A stretch of 8,342 bases of DNA from ZC4RG20 sp035760685 (GCA_035760685.1 DASTSM010000400.1:1-8342); one strand, 5' to 3'. Shown: positions 1-6,172, counted from the stretch's first letter. Notes: a model not told the origin generated them from the sequence alone. A program made the numbers and translations.

Positions 1-930
1 GTTCACGTGCTCGCGCCGCCGTGGTCGCTGCCGATCCTCTATCGCATGCCCGAGGTCGCGCGCGCCGTCGAGCTCGACGTGCGGCACGGCGAGCTCGGGC
101 TCGGGCGGCGTTGGCGCGTCGGCCGAGCGCTCGCGGGCGAAGGCTACGGGCAAGCGATCGTGCTGCCGCGCTCGCTCAAGGCCGCGCTCGTGCCGTTTTT
201 CGCCTCGATCCCCGTGCGGACCGGCTTTCTCGGCGAGCACCGCTACGGCCTCGTCAACGACGTTCGGCCGTTCGATCCCGACCTCCTCGATCAGACCGTC
301 AAGCGCTTCGTCGCGCTCGGCGCCGAGCGCGGCGAGCCGCTGCCCGGGATCGAGCCGCCGCGCCTCGTCTCGCCGCCCGACGCCGGCGTCTTCGCGCGCC
401 TCGGTCTCGAGAGCGGGCCCGACGTCGTCGCGCTGATGCCGGGCGCCGAGTACGGCCCGGCGAAGCAGTGGCCGATCGAGCGCTTCGCCGAGCTCGCCGC
501 GCGTCTCGTGCGCGAGGGGCGGCGCGTGTGGGTGCTCGGCTCAGCGAAGGAGCGCGCGCTCGGCGAGCGCATCGCGGCCGTCGAAGGCGGCAGCCGCGTG
601 CGCAACCTCTGCGGCGCGACGCGGCTGGACGAAGCCATCGATCTGCTCGCGGCCGCGCGCGTCGCCGTCACGAACGACTCGGGTCTCATGCATGCCGCGG
701 CCGCGGCCGGCGCACACGTCGTCGCGATCTACGGCTCCTCGAGCCCGTCGTTCACGCCGCCGCTGACGGAGCGCAACACGATCGTCTACCTCGGCCTCGC
801 GTGCAGCCCGTGCTTCGAGCGCACGTGTCCGCTCGGGCACCTGCGCTGCCTGCTCGAGATCTCGGTCGATGCCGTGCACGAGGCCGTCCGCGCGCTCGAT
901 GGCGATGCGCGGCGGAGGACCGCGGAGTGA
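1..930 (+). CDS. waaF: Lipopolysaccharide heptosyltransferase II, 5' end missing
   Basis: A cytoplasmic GT9-family glycosyltransferase that adds the second L-glycero-D-manno-heptose to the inner core of lipopolysaccharide from ADP-heptose. The reading frame is open from base 1 to the TGA at 928-930, giving 309 visible residues. Comparison from memory with E. coli WaaF (348 residues) suggests about 32 N-terminal residues lie outside the window, so the GTG at position 7 is internal. Family landmarks, numbered from the first visible residue, are RMPEV (15-19), the PGAEYGPAKQWP motif (147-158), TNDSGLMH (224-231) in the ADP-heptose-binding C-terminal lobe, and SSPSFTPP (246-253). Near the C-terminus are four cysteines (268, 271, 276, 283) in a C-x2-C-x4-C-x6-C pattern. 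These are absent from E. coli WaaF but, as I recall, common in other family members. The gene lies upstream of kdkA on the same strand, separated by a REP-like doublet. The family call is very secure. Confidence 0.95.
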   Translation, partial: VHVLAPPWSLPILYRMPEVARAVELDVRHGELGLGRRWRVGRALAGEGYGQAIVLPRSLKAALVPFFASIPVRTGFLGEHRYGLVNDVRPFDPDLLDQTVKRFVALGAERGEPLPGIEPPRLVSPPDAGVFARLGLESGPDVVALMPGAEYGPAKQWPIERFAELAARLVREGRRVWVLGSAKERALGERIAAVEGGSRVRNLCGATRLDEAIDLLAAARVAVTNDSGLMHAAAAAGAHVVAIYGSSSPSFTPPLTERNTIVYLGLACSPCFERTCPLGHLRCLLEISVDAVHEAVRALDGDARRRTAE

Positions 931-931
931 A

Positions 932-962
932 CGGCGGCCGAAAATGGGGTCAGACCCCAATT
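932..962 (+). repeat. REP-like palindromic repeat, copy 1
   Basis: A 31-base unit with the core TGGGGTCAGACCCCA at 945-959, a 7+7 base inverted repeat around a central A. It is preceded by CCGAAAA and followed by ATT. It starts two bases after the waaF stop codon. A second, closely similar unit lies 58 bases downstream in the same orientation. The GGGGTCAGACCCC core resembles intergenic palindromes that I recall being scattered through many proteobacterial genomes, often read into spurious ORFs and linked to REP-associated tyrosine transposases. That wider distribution cannot be tested here. The unit could also fold as an RNA hairpin after waaF. Confidence 0.75.
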
Positions 963-989
963 ATCTGCGGCGCTCCCGGGCGCTCGGAG

Positions 990-1021
990 GCGGCGCCGAA
1001 AAGGGGGTCAGACCCCATTTT
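990..1021 (+). repeat. REP-like palindromic repeat, copy 2 (possible bidirectional terminator)
   Basis: This second unit shares the core GGGGTCAGACCCC (1004-1016) and the preceding GCCGAAAA with copy 1. Its flanks make it more symmetrical: AAAA at 999-1002 pairs with TTTT at 1018-1021, so 999-1021 is almost a perfect inverted repeat with one mismatch (G1003/A1017). A GC-rich stem flanked by A and T runs is the form of a bidirectional intrinsic terminator, so it may limit readthrough from waaF into kdkA. It sits 36 bases before the chosen kdkA start. The repeat is seen directly; its role is inference. Confidence 0.75.
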
Positions 1022-1057
1022 CGCGAGGGCCGAGGCCGCGAGGCGGAGCGTGATCCT

Positions 1058-1819
1058 GTGACGGTAGCCCATGCCGCACCGGCCGGCGAGGCTCGGATCG
1101 CGCACGTGCGAGGCGACTTCATCCTCTGCGCGGCCGACGCCGAGCGAATCGCGGGCGTCGGCGTCGAGCGCTGGTTCGACCGCGACTATTGGCGCGAGGC
1201 GGGGCGGCCGCTCGGCGAAAAGACCGGCCGAGGCGCCGTCGTCGTGCTCGATCACGGCGCGGAGCAATGGGTGCTGCGGCATTACAAGCGCGGCGGGCTC
1301 GTCTCTCGCTTCGTCGAAGACCATTACGTCTGGACGGGGCTCGAGCGCACGCGCTCGTTTCGCGAGTGGCGCATGCTCGCGCGCCTTCATGCGCTCGGCC
1401 TGCCCGTGCCGCGGCCCATCGCCGCACGCGCCGCGCGCAGCGGTCTCCTCTACCAAGCCGACATCGCGACCGCCTATCTGCCGGGCGCGCGTCCGCTGTC
1501 GGCGATCCTCAACGAGGGCGCCGCCGACGAGAATGTTTGGGGCGCCGTCGGGCGCATGATCCGCGCCTTCCACGACCGCGGCATCGACCATCCGGATCTG
1601 ACCGCGCACAACATCCTGCTCGGCCCCGCCGGCGAGGTCTTTCTCGTCGACTTCGACAACGCACGCCGGCGGCCGCCGGGCCGATGGTGCGGCGCCGGGC
1701 TCGCGAGGCTCCAGCGCTCGCTGCGCAAGGTCGCGCTCGAGACCGGAGGGGCGTTCGACCCCGACGGCTGGCGCGTGCTCGAGCGAGCGTACGGGTTCGA
1801 GGGCTCGTCCGTCGGGTGA
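1058..1819 (+). CDS. kdkA: 3-deoxy-D-manno-octulosonic acid (Kdo) kinase
   Basis: A cytoplasmic-side kinase that phosphorylates the Kdo residue of the LPS inner core using ATP, best known from Haemophilus and also found in xanthomonads. The 253-residue product is near the usual family length of about 240-250. Landmarks are GRGA (57-60) in the position of a glycine-rich loop, VLRHYKRGGL (72-81), the catalytic-loop motif HPDLTAHN (178-185, Asp180 the likely catalytic base and Asn185 a metal ligand) and DFD (198-200) in place of the kinase DFG. I chose the GTG at 1058 because an AGGCGGAG ribosome-binding sequence (1041-1048) lies upstream and family similarity begins soon after it. The open frame continues upstream only through the REP-like repeats and the waaF end. 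The related WaaP heptose kinase is the main alternative, but the length and the HYKRGG and DFD motifs favour KdkA. Confidence 0.9.
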   Translation: MTVAHAAPAGEARIAHVRGDFILCAADAERIAGVGVERWFDRDYWREAGRPLGEKTGRGAVVVLDHGAEQWVLRHYKRGGLVSRFVEDHYVWTGLERTRSFREWRMLARLHALGLPVPRPIAARAARSGLLYQADIATAYLPGARPLSAILNEGAADENVWGAVGRMIRAFHDRGIDHPDLTAHNILLGPAGEVFLVDFDNARRRPPGRWCGAGLARLQRSLRKVALETGGAFDPDGWRVLERAYGFEGSSVG

Positions 1820-1887
1820 TGGCGCGCGTGCGTGCAAGGCGGGGACGCAGGAATGCGCGCCCGCGGTCGAGCGAGGACCTCGACGGC

Positions 1888-2313
1888 TCAGGCTTCGGCG
1901 CGCGCCCTGACCGCGTCGCGAATCTCCGTGAGCAGCTGGACCTCGGCGGACGGAGGCGGGGGCTCCGCGGCCTTCGCCTCTTCCTTGCGCTTGAGCCTGT
2001 TGACGCCCTTGACGAGAAGGAACACGGCGAACGCGACGATGAGGAAATCGAGCACCGTGTTGATGAACACGCCGTAACGCACGACGGGCGCGCCGGCGGC
2101 CGTCGCGGCCGCGAGGCTGTCGTAGCTCTCGCCGTTCAGCGCGAGGAAAAGGCCGGTGAAGTCGACGTTGCCGAGCAGAAGCCCGATCGGCGGCATGATG
2201 ATGTCGTTGACGAGCGAGGTCACGATCTTCCCGAACGCGGCACCGATGATGATGCCGACGGCCAGGTCGACGACGTTTCCACGCATCGCGAATTCCCTGA
2301 ATTCTCTGAGCAT
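1888..2313 (-). CDS. mscL: Large-conductance mechanosensitive channel MscL
   Basis: An inner-membrane pentameric channel that opens under extreme membrane tension and releases solutes during osmotic downshock. The 141-residue protein (E. coli 136) keeps the hallmark N-terminal amphipathic helix FREFAMRGNVVDLAVG, where Leu17 and Gly20 match the E. coli L19/G22 pore constriction. TM1 runs roughly over residues 15-43 and includes GAAFGKIV, and NDIIMPP follows. TM2 spans about 78-102 (YGVFINTVLDFLIVAFAVF). The C-terminal tail is charged and proline-containing and ends in the helix-bundle sequence LLTEIRD (128-133 region). An AGGAG ribosome-binding site (CTCCT at 2321-2325 on the plus strand) stands 7 bases before the ATG and fixes the start. 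The gene converges with kdkA, with 68 bases between them. It lies downstream of the acyltransferase pair but 212 bases away, so it may be transcribed independently. Confidence 0.97.
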   Translation of the reverse strand: MLREFREFAMRGNVVDLAVGIIIGAAFGKIVTSLVNDIIMPPIGLLLGNVDFTGLFLALNGESYDSLAAATAAGAPVVRYGVFINTVLDFLIVAFAVFLLVKGVNRLKRKEEAKAAEPPPPSAEVQLLTEIRDAVRARAEA

Positions 2314-2320
2314 GGTCTTT

Positions 2321-2325
2321 CTCCT
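2321..2325 (-). promoter_or_regulatory. Ribosome-binding site of mscL
   Basis: The minus strand reads AGGAG with 7 bases to the mscL ATG. It is one of the few clear Shine-Dalgarno matches in the window. Confidence 0.7.
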
Positions 2326-2392
2326 GTCGGTCTTCGGGGACCGGCCGAAGCCGGCGTTTCGCTCCCTGCCGCGCGGGCCGGAGCCGACTCGC

Positions 2393-2398
2393 AGTCTA
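2393..2398 (-). promoter_or_regulatory. Possible -10 element for mscL
   Basis: The minus strand reads TAGACT inside the 212-base gap upstream of mscL, about 80 bases before the ATG. The same GCTAGA(A/C)TGCGAG pattern occurs before acyltransferase B, which suggests a shared promoter style. The best -35 candidate, CTGCCG with an 18-base spacer, is poor. This is a weak call. Confidence 0.3.
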
Positions 2399-2525
2399 GC
2401 GGCGGCGCGGCCGCAGCGGCAGGCCCCGCGGAACGAGCGGCGGCCTTTCGTCCGCGACCTTTCTTCGGAGCGCGCCGGCCTCGATCCATTCGAGCCCGTC
2501 GGGGAAGGTCTCGGGCCCGCGAGTA

Positions 2526-3482
2526 TCAGTCGTAAAGCTGCGGCAGGGGCGGCGGGCGCCCCTTGAATTTCTTGTACGACCAGAGGTACTGCTCGGGCGC
2601 GAGCCGGATGTGCCGTTCGAGCGCCTCGACCCACCGTCTCGTGGTCTCGGCCGGATCGTCCGCCTCGATCTCGAGCGGCGGCATGAACGTCCCGACATAG
2701 CCGGCTGCGCCGGGCAGGCGCCGGAAGAAGTACGGCAGCACGACGGCGCCGCCGAGGCGGGCCATCTTCGCCGTCGCGACGTTCGTCATGGCGGGCACGC
2801 CGAAGAACGGCAGCAAGGCGCTCTGATTGCCGAGGTAGGTTTGATCCGGCATGTACGCGACGACGCCCCCGGCCTTTAGCCTGCGCAGCAGCGCGCGCAC
2901 GTCGTCCCGAGGAATCTGCTCGCCCGCGAAGCGCCCGCGGCCTCGCAGGATCAGCGCGTCCATCATGGCGTTGCGCTGCGGCCGGTACATGCAGGCCATC
3001 CCGGGGCAGAGATCCTCGAAGATCGCGAAGCCCGTCTCGAGCGGCGTGAAGTGGGCGCTCAGGACGATGATGCCGCGCTCGGCGGCGAGCGCCCGCTCGA
3101 GATGCTCGCGCCCTTCCACGCGGACGAGCCGGCGAAGCCGCTCGATCGGGCTGAACCAGCCGATCGCGGTCTCGATGAACGAGAGACCGACCGCCTCGAA
3201 GTGGCGCCGCGCGAGCAATGCGCGGTCCTTGCGCGAGAGCTCGGGGAAGCAGGCCGCGAGATTGATGTCGACGATGCGCCGCCGGCTCGGCGCGGCCAGC
3301 GCCAGCAGGCGCCCGAGCGGCCGGCCGACCGCAAGCTGCCATGCAAAAGGAAGCTTCTCGACGGCCCGGAGCGCAAGGTAGAGCGCCCACGTTCCCCAGT
3401 ACTTCGGCGCCGCGAAGCGGCGCAGCGAAAGGCTGTCCGCCTCGGGCGCCGCTCCGGCTTCAGCCGGCCGCTGCGTAGACAT
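2526..3482 (-). CDS. LpxL/HtrB-family lipid A acyltransferase, copy A (downstream gene)
   Basis: An inner-membrane acyltransferase that adds a secondary acyl chain from acyl-ACP to the Kdo2-lipid A precursor. The 318-residue product is of normal family length (E. coli LpxL 306). The catalytic HX4E motif is H144-F-T-P-L-E149, in the context SAHFTPLE. Arg182 and Asp213 align by eye with E. coli LpxL R169 and D200. The C-terminus has the typical APEQYLWSYKKFKGRP. A hydrophobic anchor lies around residues 29-64. The ATG at 3482 sits inside the 3' end of the upstream acyltransferase gene, overlapping it by 23 bases, with GGAG (minus strand, 3496-3493) 10 bases before it, so translational coupling is likely. 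The acyl length and position (lauroyl, myristoyl or palmitoleoyl; 2' or 3') cannot be told from sequence, so no LpxL/LpxM/LpxP symbol is given. Confidence 0.92.
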   Translation of the reverse strand: MSTQRPAEAGAAPEADSLSLRRFAAPKYWGTWALYLALRAVEKLPFAWQLAVGRPLGRLLALAAPSRRRIVDINLAACFPELSRKDRALLARRHFEAVGLSFIETAIGWFSPIERLRRLVRVEGREHLERALAAERGIIVLSAHFTPLETGFAIFEDLCPGMACMYRPQRNAMMDALILRGRGRFAGEQIPRDDVRALLRRLKAGGVVAYMPDQTYLGNQSALLPFFGVPAMTNVATAKMARLGGAVVLPYFFRRLPGAAGYVGTFMPPLEIEADDPAETTRRWVEALERHIRLAPEQYLWSYKKFKGRPPPLPQLYD

Positions 3483-4395
3483 CCGGATACGGCTCCGGGC
3501 GCCCTTTGAAGCGCTTGTGCACCCACCAATACTGCTCGGGGCAGAGGCGAATGTACTCTTCGAGCCGGCGCGTCAGCCGGCGCACGTCGGCCGCCGCATC
3601 GTCCGTGGGGAAGTTCTCGAGCGGCGCGCCGATGTCGGCGACGTATCCCGAATCGTCGGGCAGCCGCCTGAAGAAGTAGGGCAGCACGACGGCGCCCGTC
3701 GATCTCGCGATGCGCCAGATCGCGGTGTTGGTCATCGCGGGCTCGGAGAAGAACGGGATCAGCTCGCTGCCCTTGCCGCCGTAGCTTTGATCCGCGGCGT
3801 ACCAGACGACGGCGTTGCGCCTCAAGTTTCGGACCATCGCGCGCACGTTGTCGCTCGAGATGAGCTCGTCGACGTTCTTGGCCCGCGCCCGATTCATGAT
3901 CCGCGTCATGACGGGATTCTTCTGCGGCTTGTACATGCCGGTCAGCCGCGGGCACAAAGGCCGCAGCGCCGGAAAGCAGAACTCGATGCACGTGAAGTGG
4001 GCCGAGTAGAAAATCACGCCGTTCCCGCGTGCGAGCGCTTCGTGCAGGTGCCGGACGCCGTCGATGCGCACGACCCGCCGAATCGCGGCCTCGCGTCCGT
4101 ACCAGCCCATCGCCGTCTCGGCGATGGAAGCGCCGACGGCTTCGAAGTGCTTCTCGACGAGCGCTTCCCGCTCGGCTTCCGAGAGCTCCGGAAAGCAGAG
4201 CTCGATATTGCGCGCGGCAACGCGCCGGCGGCTCCGCGCGAGCCGCCACGCGAGCTTGCCCAAGCGCTTGCCGATCTTGATCTGGAGGCCGAGCGGCAAC
4301 AGGACGACGAGGCGCATGCCGAGATGCGCGAGCGCGACGACGCCAAAGCGCAGCCAGGCGAATTTCAACGGGCTCGAGTTGTCTCTCGAGGGCAT
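3460..4395 (-). CDS. LpxL/HtrB-family lipid A acyltransferase, copy B (upstream gene)
   Basis: A second member of the same late lipid A acyltransferase family, 311 residues long, clearly paralogous to copy A. Both share CFPELS, HFEAVG, PAMTN, GAVVLPYFFRRLP and PEQYxW blocks. The catalytic motif is H133-F-T-C-I-E138. Arg171 and Asp202 occupy the other conserved active-site positions. A membrane anchor is predicted around residues 17-40. I start it at the ATG at 4395 because similarity and the amphipathic N-terminus begin there. The ATG at 4428 overlaps a -10-like TAGAAT, and the TTG at 4488 would add an unlikely Pro/Arg-rich leader. No strong ribosome-binding site is visible. It is first in the minus-strand block and overlaps copy A by 23 bases. 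Two acyltransferases side by side suggest the cell makes hexa-acylated lipid A (inference). Confidence 0.92.
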   Translation of the reverse strand: MPSRDNSSPLKFAWLRFGVVALAHLGMRLVVLLPLGLQIKIGKRLGKLAWRLARSRRRVAARNIELCFPELSEAEREALVEKHFEAVGASIAETAMGWYGREAAIRRVVRIDGVRHLHEALARGNGVIFYSAHFTCIEFCFPALRPLCPRLTGMYKPQKNPVMTRIMNRARAKNVDELISSDNVRAMVRNLRRNAVVWYAADQSYGGKGSELIPFFSEPAMTNTAIWRIARSTGAVVLPYFFRRLPDDSGYVADIGAPLENFPTDDAAADVRRLTRRLEEYIRLCPEQYWWVHKRFKGRPEPYPDVYAAAG

Positions 4396-4426
4396 CGTCG
4401 GCGGGTCCGCGGGTGACGGGCCTCGC

Positions 4427-4432
4427 ATTCTA
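4427..4432 (-). promoter_or_regulatory. Possible -10 element for the acyltransferase pair
   Basis: The minus strand reads TAGAAT, five of six bases matching TATAAT. It would place the transcript start about 25 bases before the ATG at 4395. No matching -35 hexamer is present at 16-18 bases. A similar GCTAGACTGCGAG lies upstream of mscL. Confidence 0.35.
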
Positions 4433-4489
4433 GCAGCGCGCGGCAGCGGCGGCCTCCGAGCGAACCAAGGCCCGAAGACCTTGTCCAAG

Positions 4490-4518
4490 CTTGAAAATAA
4501 CGTTAACGGACCTCATGT
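4490..4518 (+). promoter_or_regulatory. Sigma-32 (RpoH) heat-shock-type promoter of htpX
   Basis: CTTGAAA at 4490-4496 matches the sigma-32 -35 consensus exactly. CCTCATGT at 4511-4518 matches the -10 consensus CCCCATNT with one mismatch, and the 14-base spacer is in the accepted range. Transcription would start near 4525, leaving a leader of roughly 28 bases. HtpX was first described in E. coli as a heat-shock protein, which fits. Read as a sigma-70 promoter, the -10 region would be poor (CATGTT). Confidence 0.65.
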
Positions 4519-4552
4519 TGTCGGCGAGCCCCGCGGTCTCAACGGAGCGCAG

Positions 4553-5443
4553 ATGAAAAGAATACTGTTGTTCGTGGCGACGAACGTCGCTGTCCTGGTC
4601 GTGCTGTCGATCGCGCTGCAGCTGCTCGGCATCGAGTCGCTGCTCGCGCGGAACGGAACCCAGCTCGATCTGCAGTCGCTGCTGATTTTCTCGGCCATCG
4701 TCGGCTTCGCAGGCTCCTTCATCTCGCTCGCGATGTCCAAATGGACGGCGAAGTACCTGACCGGCGCCCGCGTCATCGAGACCCCGCGGAACGCGACCGA
4801 AAGCCGGCTCCTGAATACCGTTCAGCGTCACGCCCGGGCCGCGGGCATCGAATGCCCCGAGGTCGCGATCTACGACTCGCCCGATCTCAACGCCTTCGCG
4901 ACGGGGATGAGCCGGAACAAGGCGCTCGTCGCCGTCAGCACGGGCCTGCTCTCGCGCCTCGACGAGCGCGAGGTCGACGCCGTGCTCGGCCACGAGATCA
5001 GCCACGTCTCGAACGGGGACATGGTCACGCTCGCACTGCTCCAGGGCGTGCTCAACACGTTCGTTGTCTTCCTGTCGCGCGTCGTCGGCTTCGTCGTCGA
5101 CCGCGTCGTCTTCAGGACCGAGCGGGGCTATGGGCCCGGGTTTTTCATCGCGACCATCGTGACTCAGCTCGCGCTCGGCATCCTCGCGAGCGTCATCGTC
5201 ATGTGGTTCTCGCGGCGCAGGGAATTCCGAGCCGACGCCGGCGGGGCGCATCTGGCCGGGCGCGACAACATGATCGCGGCGCTCGAGGGCCTGAAGCGCG
5301 CGCACCATCCGGACGACAGCGGGCTGCCGGAGTCGATGCAGGCCTTCGGCATTTCCGGCGGTCACGTCTCGGGTCTCAGGCGCCTCTTCCTCTCGCATCC
5401 GCCGATCGAAGAGCGCATCGAGGCGCTCAGGAACATGCGCTGA
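4553..5443 (+). CDS. htpX: Membrane zinc metalloprotease HtpX
   Basis: An inner-membrane M48-family endopeptidase that degrades damaged or misassembled membrane proteins, acting alongside FtsH in E. coli. The 296-residue product matches the usual length (E. coli 293). Two N-terminal transmembrane segments lie at about 4-24 and 42-61. The zinc site HEISH is at 147-151 (His147, Glu148, His151), and the third ligand is Glu224 in RRREFRADAGGA. Two further hydrophobic segments lie at about 163-183 and 197-219. The C-terminus carries the family block LFLSHPPIEERI (278-289). The ATG at 4553 is chosen because it gives the canonical MKRILLF start and has GGAG (4544-4547) five bases before it. The gene diverges from the acyltransferase pair across 157 bases and has a heat-shock-type promoter. 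No clear terminator follows it. Confidence 0.97.
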   Translation: MKRILLFVATNVAVLVVLSIALQLLGIESLLARNGTQLDLQSLLIFSAIVGFAGSFISLAMSKWTAKYLTGARVIETPRNATESRLLNTVQRHARAAGIECPEVAIYDSPDLNAFATGMSRNKALVAVSTGLLSRLDEREVDAVLGHEISHVSNGDMVTLALLQGVLNTFVVFLSRVVGFVVDRVVFRTERGYGPGFFIATIVTQLALGILASVIVMWFSRRREFRADAGGAHLAGRDNMIAALEGLKRAHHPDDSGLPESMQAFGISGGHVSGLRRLFLSHPPIEERIEALRNMR

Positions 5444-5512
5444 GCACGGGCGGCTTCCGCGGCGGCGTCTCGGTCCCGGTGCGGGCGCGCGCTCCGCGTG
5501 CGACGGACGTCG

Positions 5513-5542
5513 TTGAAATCGGCGAAGCCTTTGAATTAGAGT
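5513..5542 (+). promoter_or_regulatory. Sigma-70-type promoter of the L,D-transpeptidase-family gene
   Basis: TTGAAA (5513-5518) and TAGAGT (5537-5542) are separated by 18 bases and match the sigma-70 consensus at five and four of six positions. The expected start point is about 5548-5550, only two to four bases before the ATG at 5552. There is therefore no room for a ribosome-binding site, which suggests a leaderless or near-leaderless mRNA. Confidence 0.6.
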
Positions 5543-5551
5543 TTCGAGCCG

Positions 5552-6109
5552 ATGATCCGGTCGGCCTCCTTGCTCGTTTCCCTCGCGCTCGCGTGCCTCT
5601 CGGCGCCGTCGTTCGCGCAAACGCGCGCGGACTTCTCGCAGGCACGGGCGGTTTTCGAGCAGACGCGCGTCCCCTCGCACCACGAGCTGGCCGATTCCGT
5701 GCTCGTCGTGAAATCGGCCCGCAAGCTCTATCTGCTCAAGGCCGGCAAGGTCCTGCGCGAGTTCAACGTCGCGCTCGGGCTGCAGCCGAAGGGTCCGAAG
5801 CGGCGCGAAGGAGACTTCCGGACCCCGGAAGGGCATTACCTGCTCGAGAACCGAAACCCCGCGAGCGACTACTTTCTCGCGATCCAGGTGTCTTATCCGA
5901 ACGACGAGGACCGCGCGCGGGCTCGGGTCGAGGGCGTCGATCCGGGCGGCGCCATCATGATCCACGGCCAGCCCAATCATCCGAGAGGCGACGAGCGACG
6001 CTACCAGGGATGGGACTGGACGGACGGCTGCATCGCCGTGTCCAACTCGGACATGATCGACATCTGGCTAATGACGACCGACTCGACGCCGATCGAGATC
6101 CGGCCGTAG
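5552..6109 (+). CDS. Secreted L,D-transpeptidase (YkuD) family protein
   Basis: A predicted periplasmic enzyme of 185 residues. A signal peptide covers residues 1-22, with positive Arg3, a hydrophobic core and the cleavage site PSFA|Q. A single YkuD domain follows (about 47-184). It begins at VLVVKSARKLYLL and includes EGDFRTPEGHYLLENRNP. The catalytic region has His138 in IMIHGQPN and the nucleophile Cys160 in DWTDGCIAVSN. The Cys motif is the T-D-G-C-I-A-V form rather than the S-H-G-C-I-R form of ErfK/YbiS enzymes. I recall it from the group annotated as murein L,D-transpeptidases (COG3034), to which E. coli YafK/DpaA also belongs. Members either cross-link peptidoglycan or cut protein-peptidoglycan links, and the sequence does not say which. 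No LysM or peptidoglycan-binding domain is present. It lies 108 bases after htpX and 63 before ppnN. Confidence 0.88.
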   Translation: MIRSASLLVSLALACLSAPSFAQTRADFSQARAVFEQTRVPSHHELADSVLVVKSARKLYLLKAGKVLREFNVALGLQPKGPKRREGDFRTPEGHYLLENRNPASDYFLAIQVSYPNDEDRARARVEGVDPGGAIMIHGQPNHPRGDERRYQGWDWTDGCIAVSNSDMIDIWLMTTDSTPIEIRP

Positions 6110-6112
6110 CTC

Positions 6113-6137
6113 GCGCCCGCGGCGGCGCTTTCTTCTT
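6113..6137 (+). terminator. Possible intrinsic terminator after the L,D-transpeptidase-family gene
   Basis: A stem GCGCC (6113-6117) pairs with GGCGC (6124-6128) around a six-base loop and is followed by TTTCTTCTT (6129-6137). It starts four bases after the stop codon. The stem is short and the T run is broken by C, so termination is probably partial and readthrough into ppnN is possible. Confidence 0.45.
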
Positions 6138-6172
6138 CCATCTCTTCCGTTCTTGAATCCAGGGGTCCAGGT

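Noticed and set aside
869..1057. N-terminal extension of the kdkA reading frame back into waaF
   Set aside because: The extra residues come from the waaF end and the two palindromic repeats (giving MGSDP- and GVRPHF-like peptides), with no family similarity. The GTG at 1058 has a better ribosome-binding site.
1867..1885. GTCGAG/CTCGAC hairpin between kdkA and mscL as a terminator
   Set aside because: There is no T run on either side, and such short GC stems are expected by chance at this base composition.
2290..2306. GAATTC repeated twice within 17 bases near the mscL start
   Set aside because: It encodes the conserved REFREFA sequence of MscL, so the repeat is explained by the protein.
1189..2535. 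Long plus-strand open frame spanning kdkA and the reverse of mscL
   Set aside because: It crosses two confident genes in other frames, and its composition is an Arg/Ala-rich artefact of GC-rich DNA.
4396..4488. Longer start (TTG at 4488 or ATG at 4428) for acyltransferase B
   Set aside because: The added residues are Pro/Arg-rich and precede the normal family N-terminus. The ATG at 4428 overlaps a -10-like TAGAAT.
4430..5980. Long minus-strand open frame opposite htpX and the L,D-transpeptidase-family gene
   Set aside because: It is an antisense shadow created by G/C-biased codons; its product is an Arg/Asp/Glu-rich low-complexity string, and two well-supported genes occupy the other strand.
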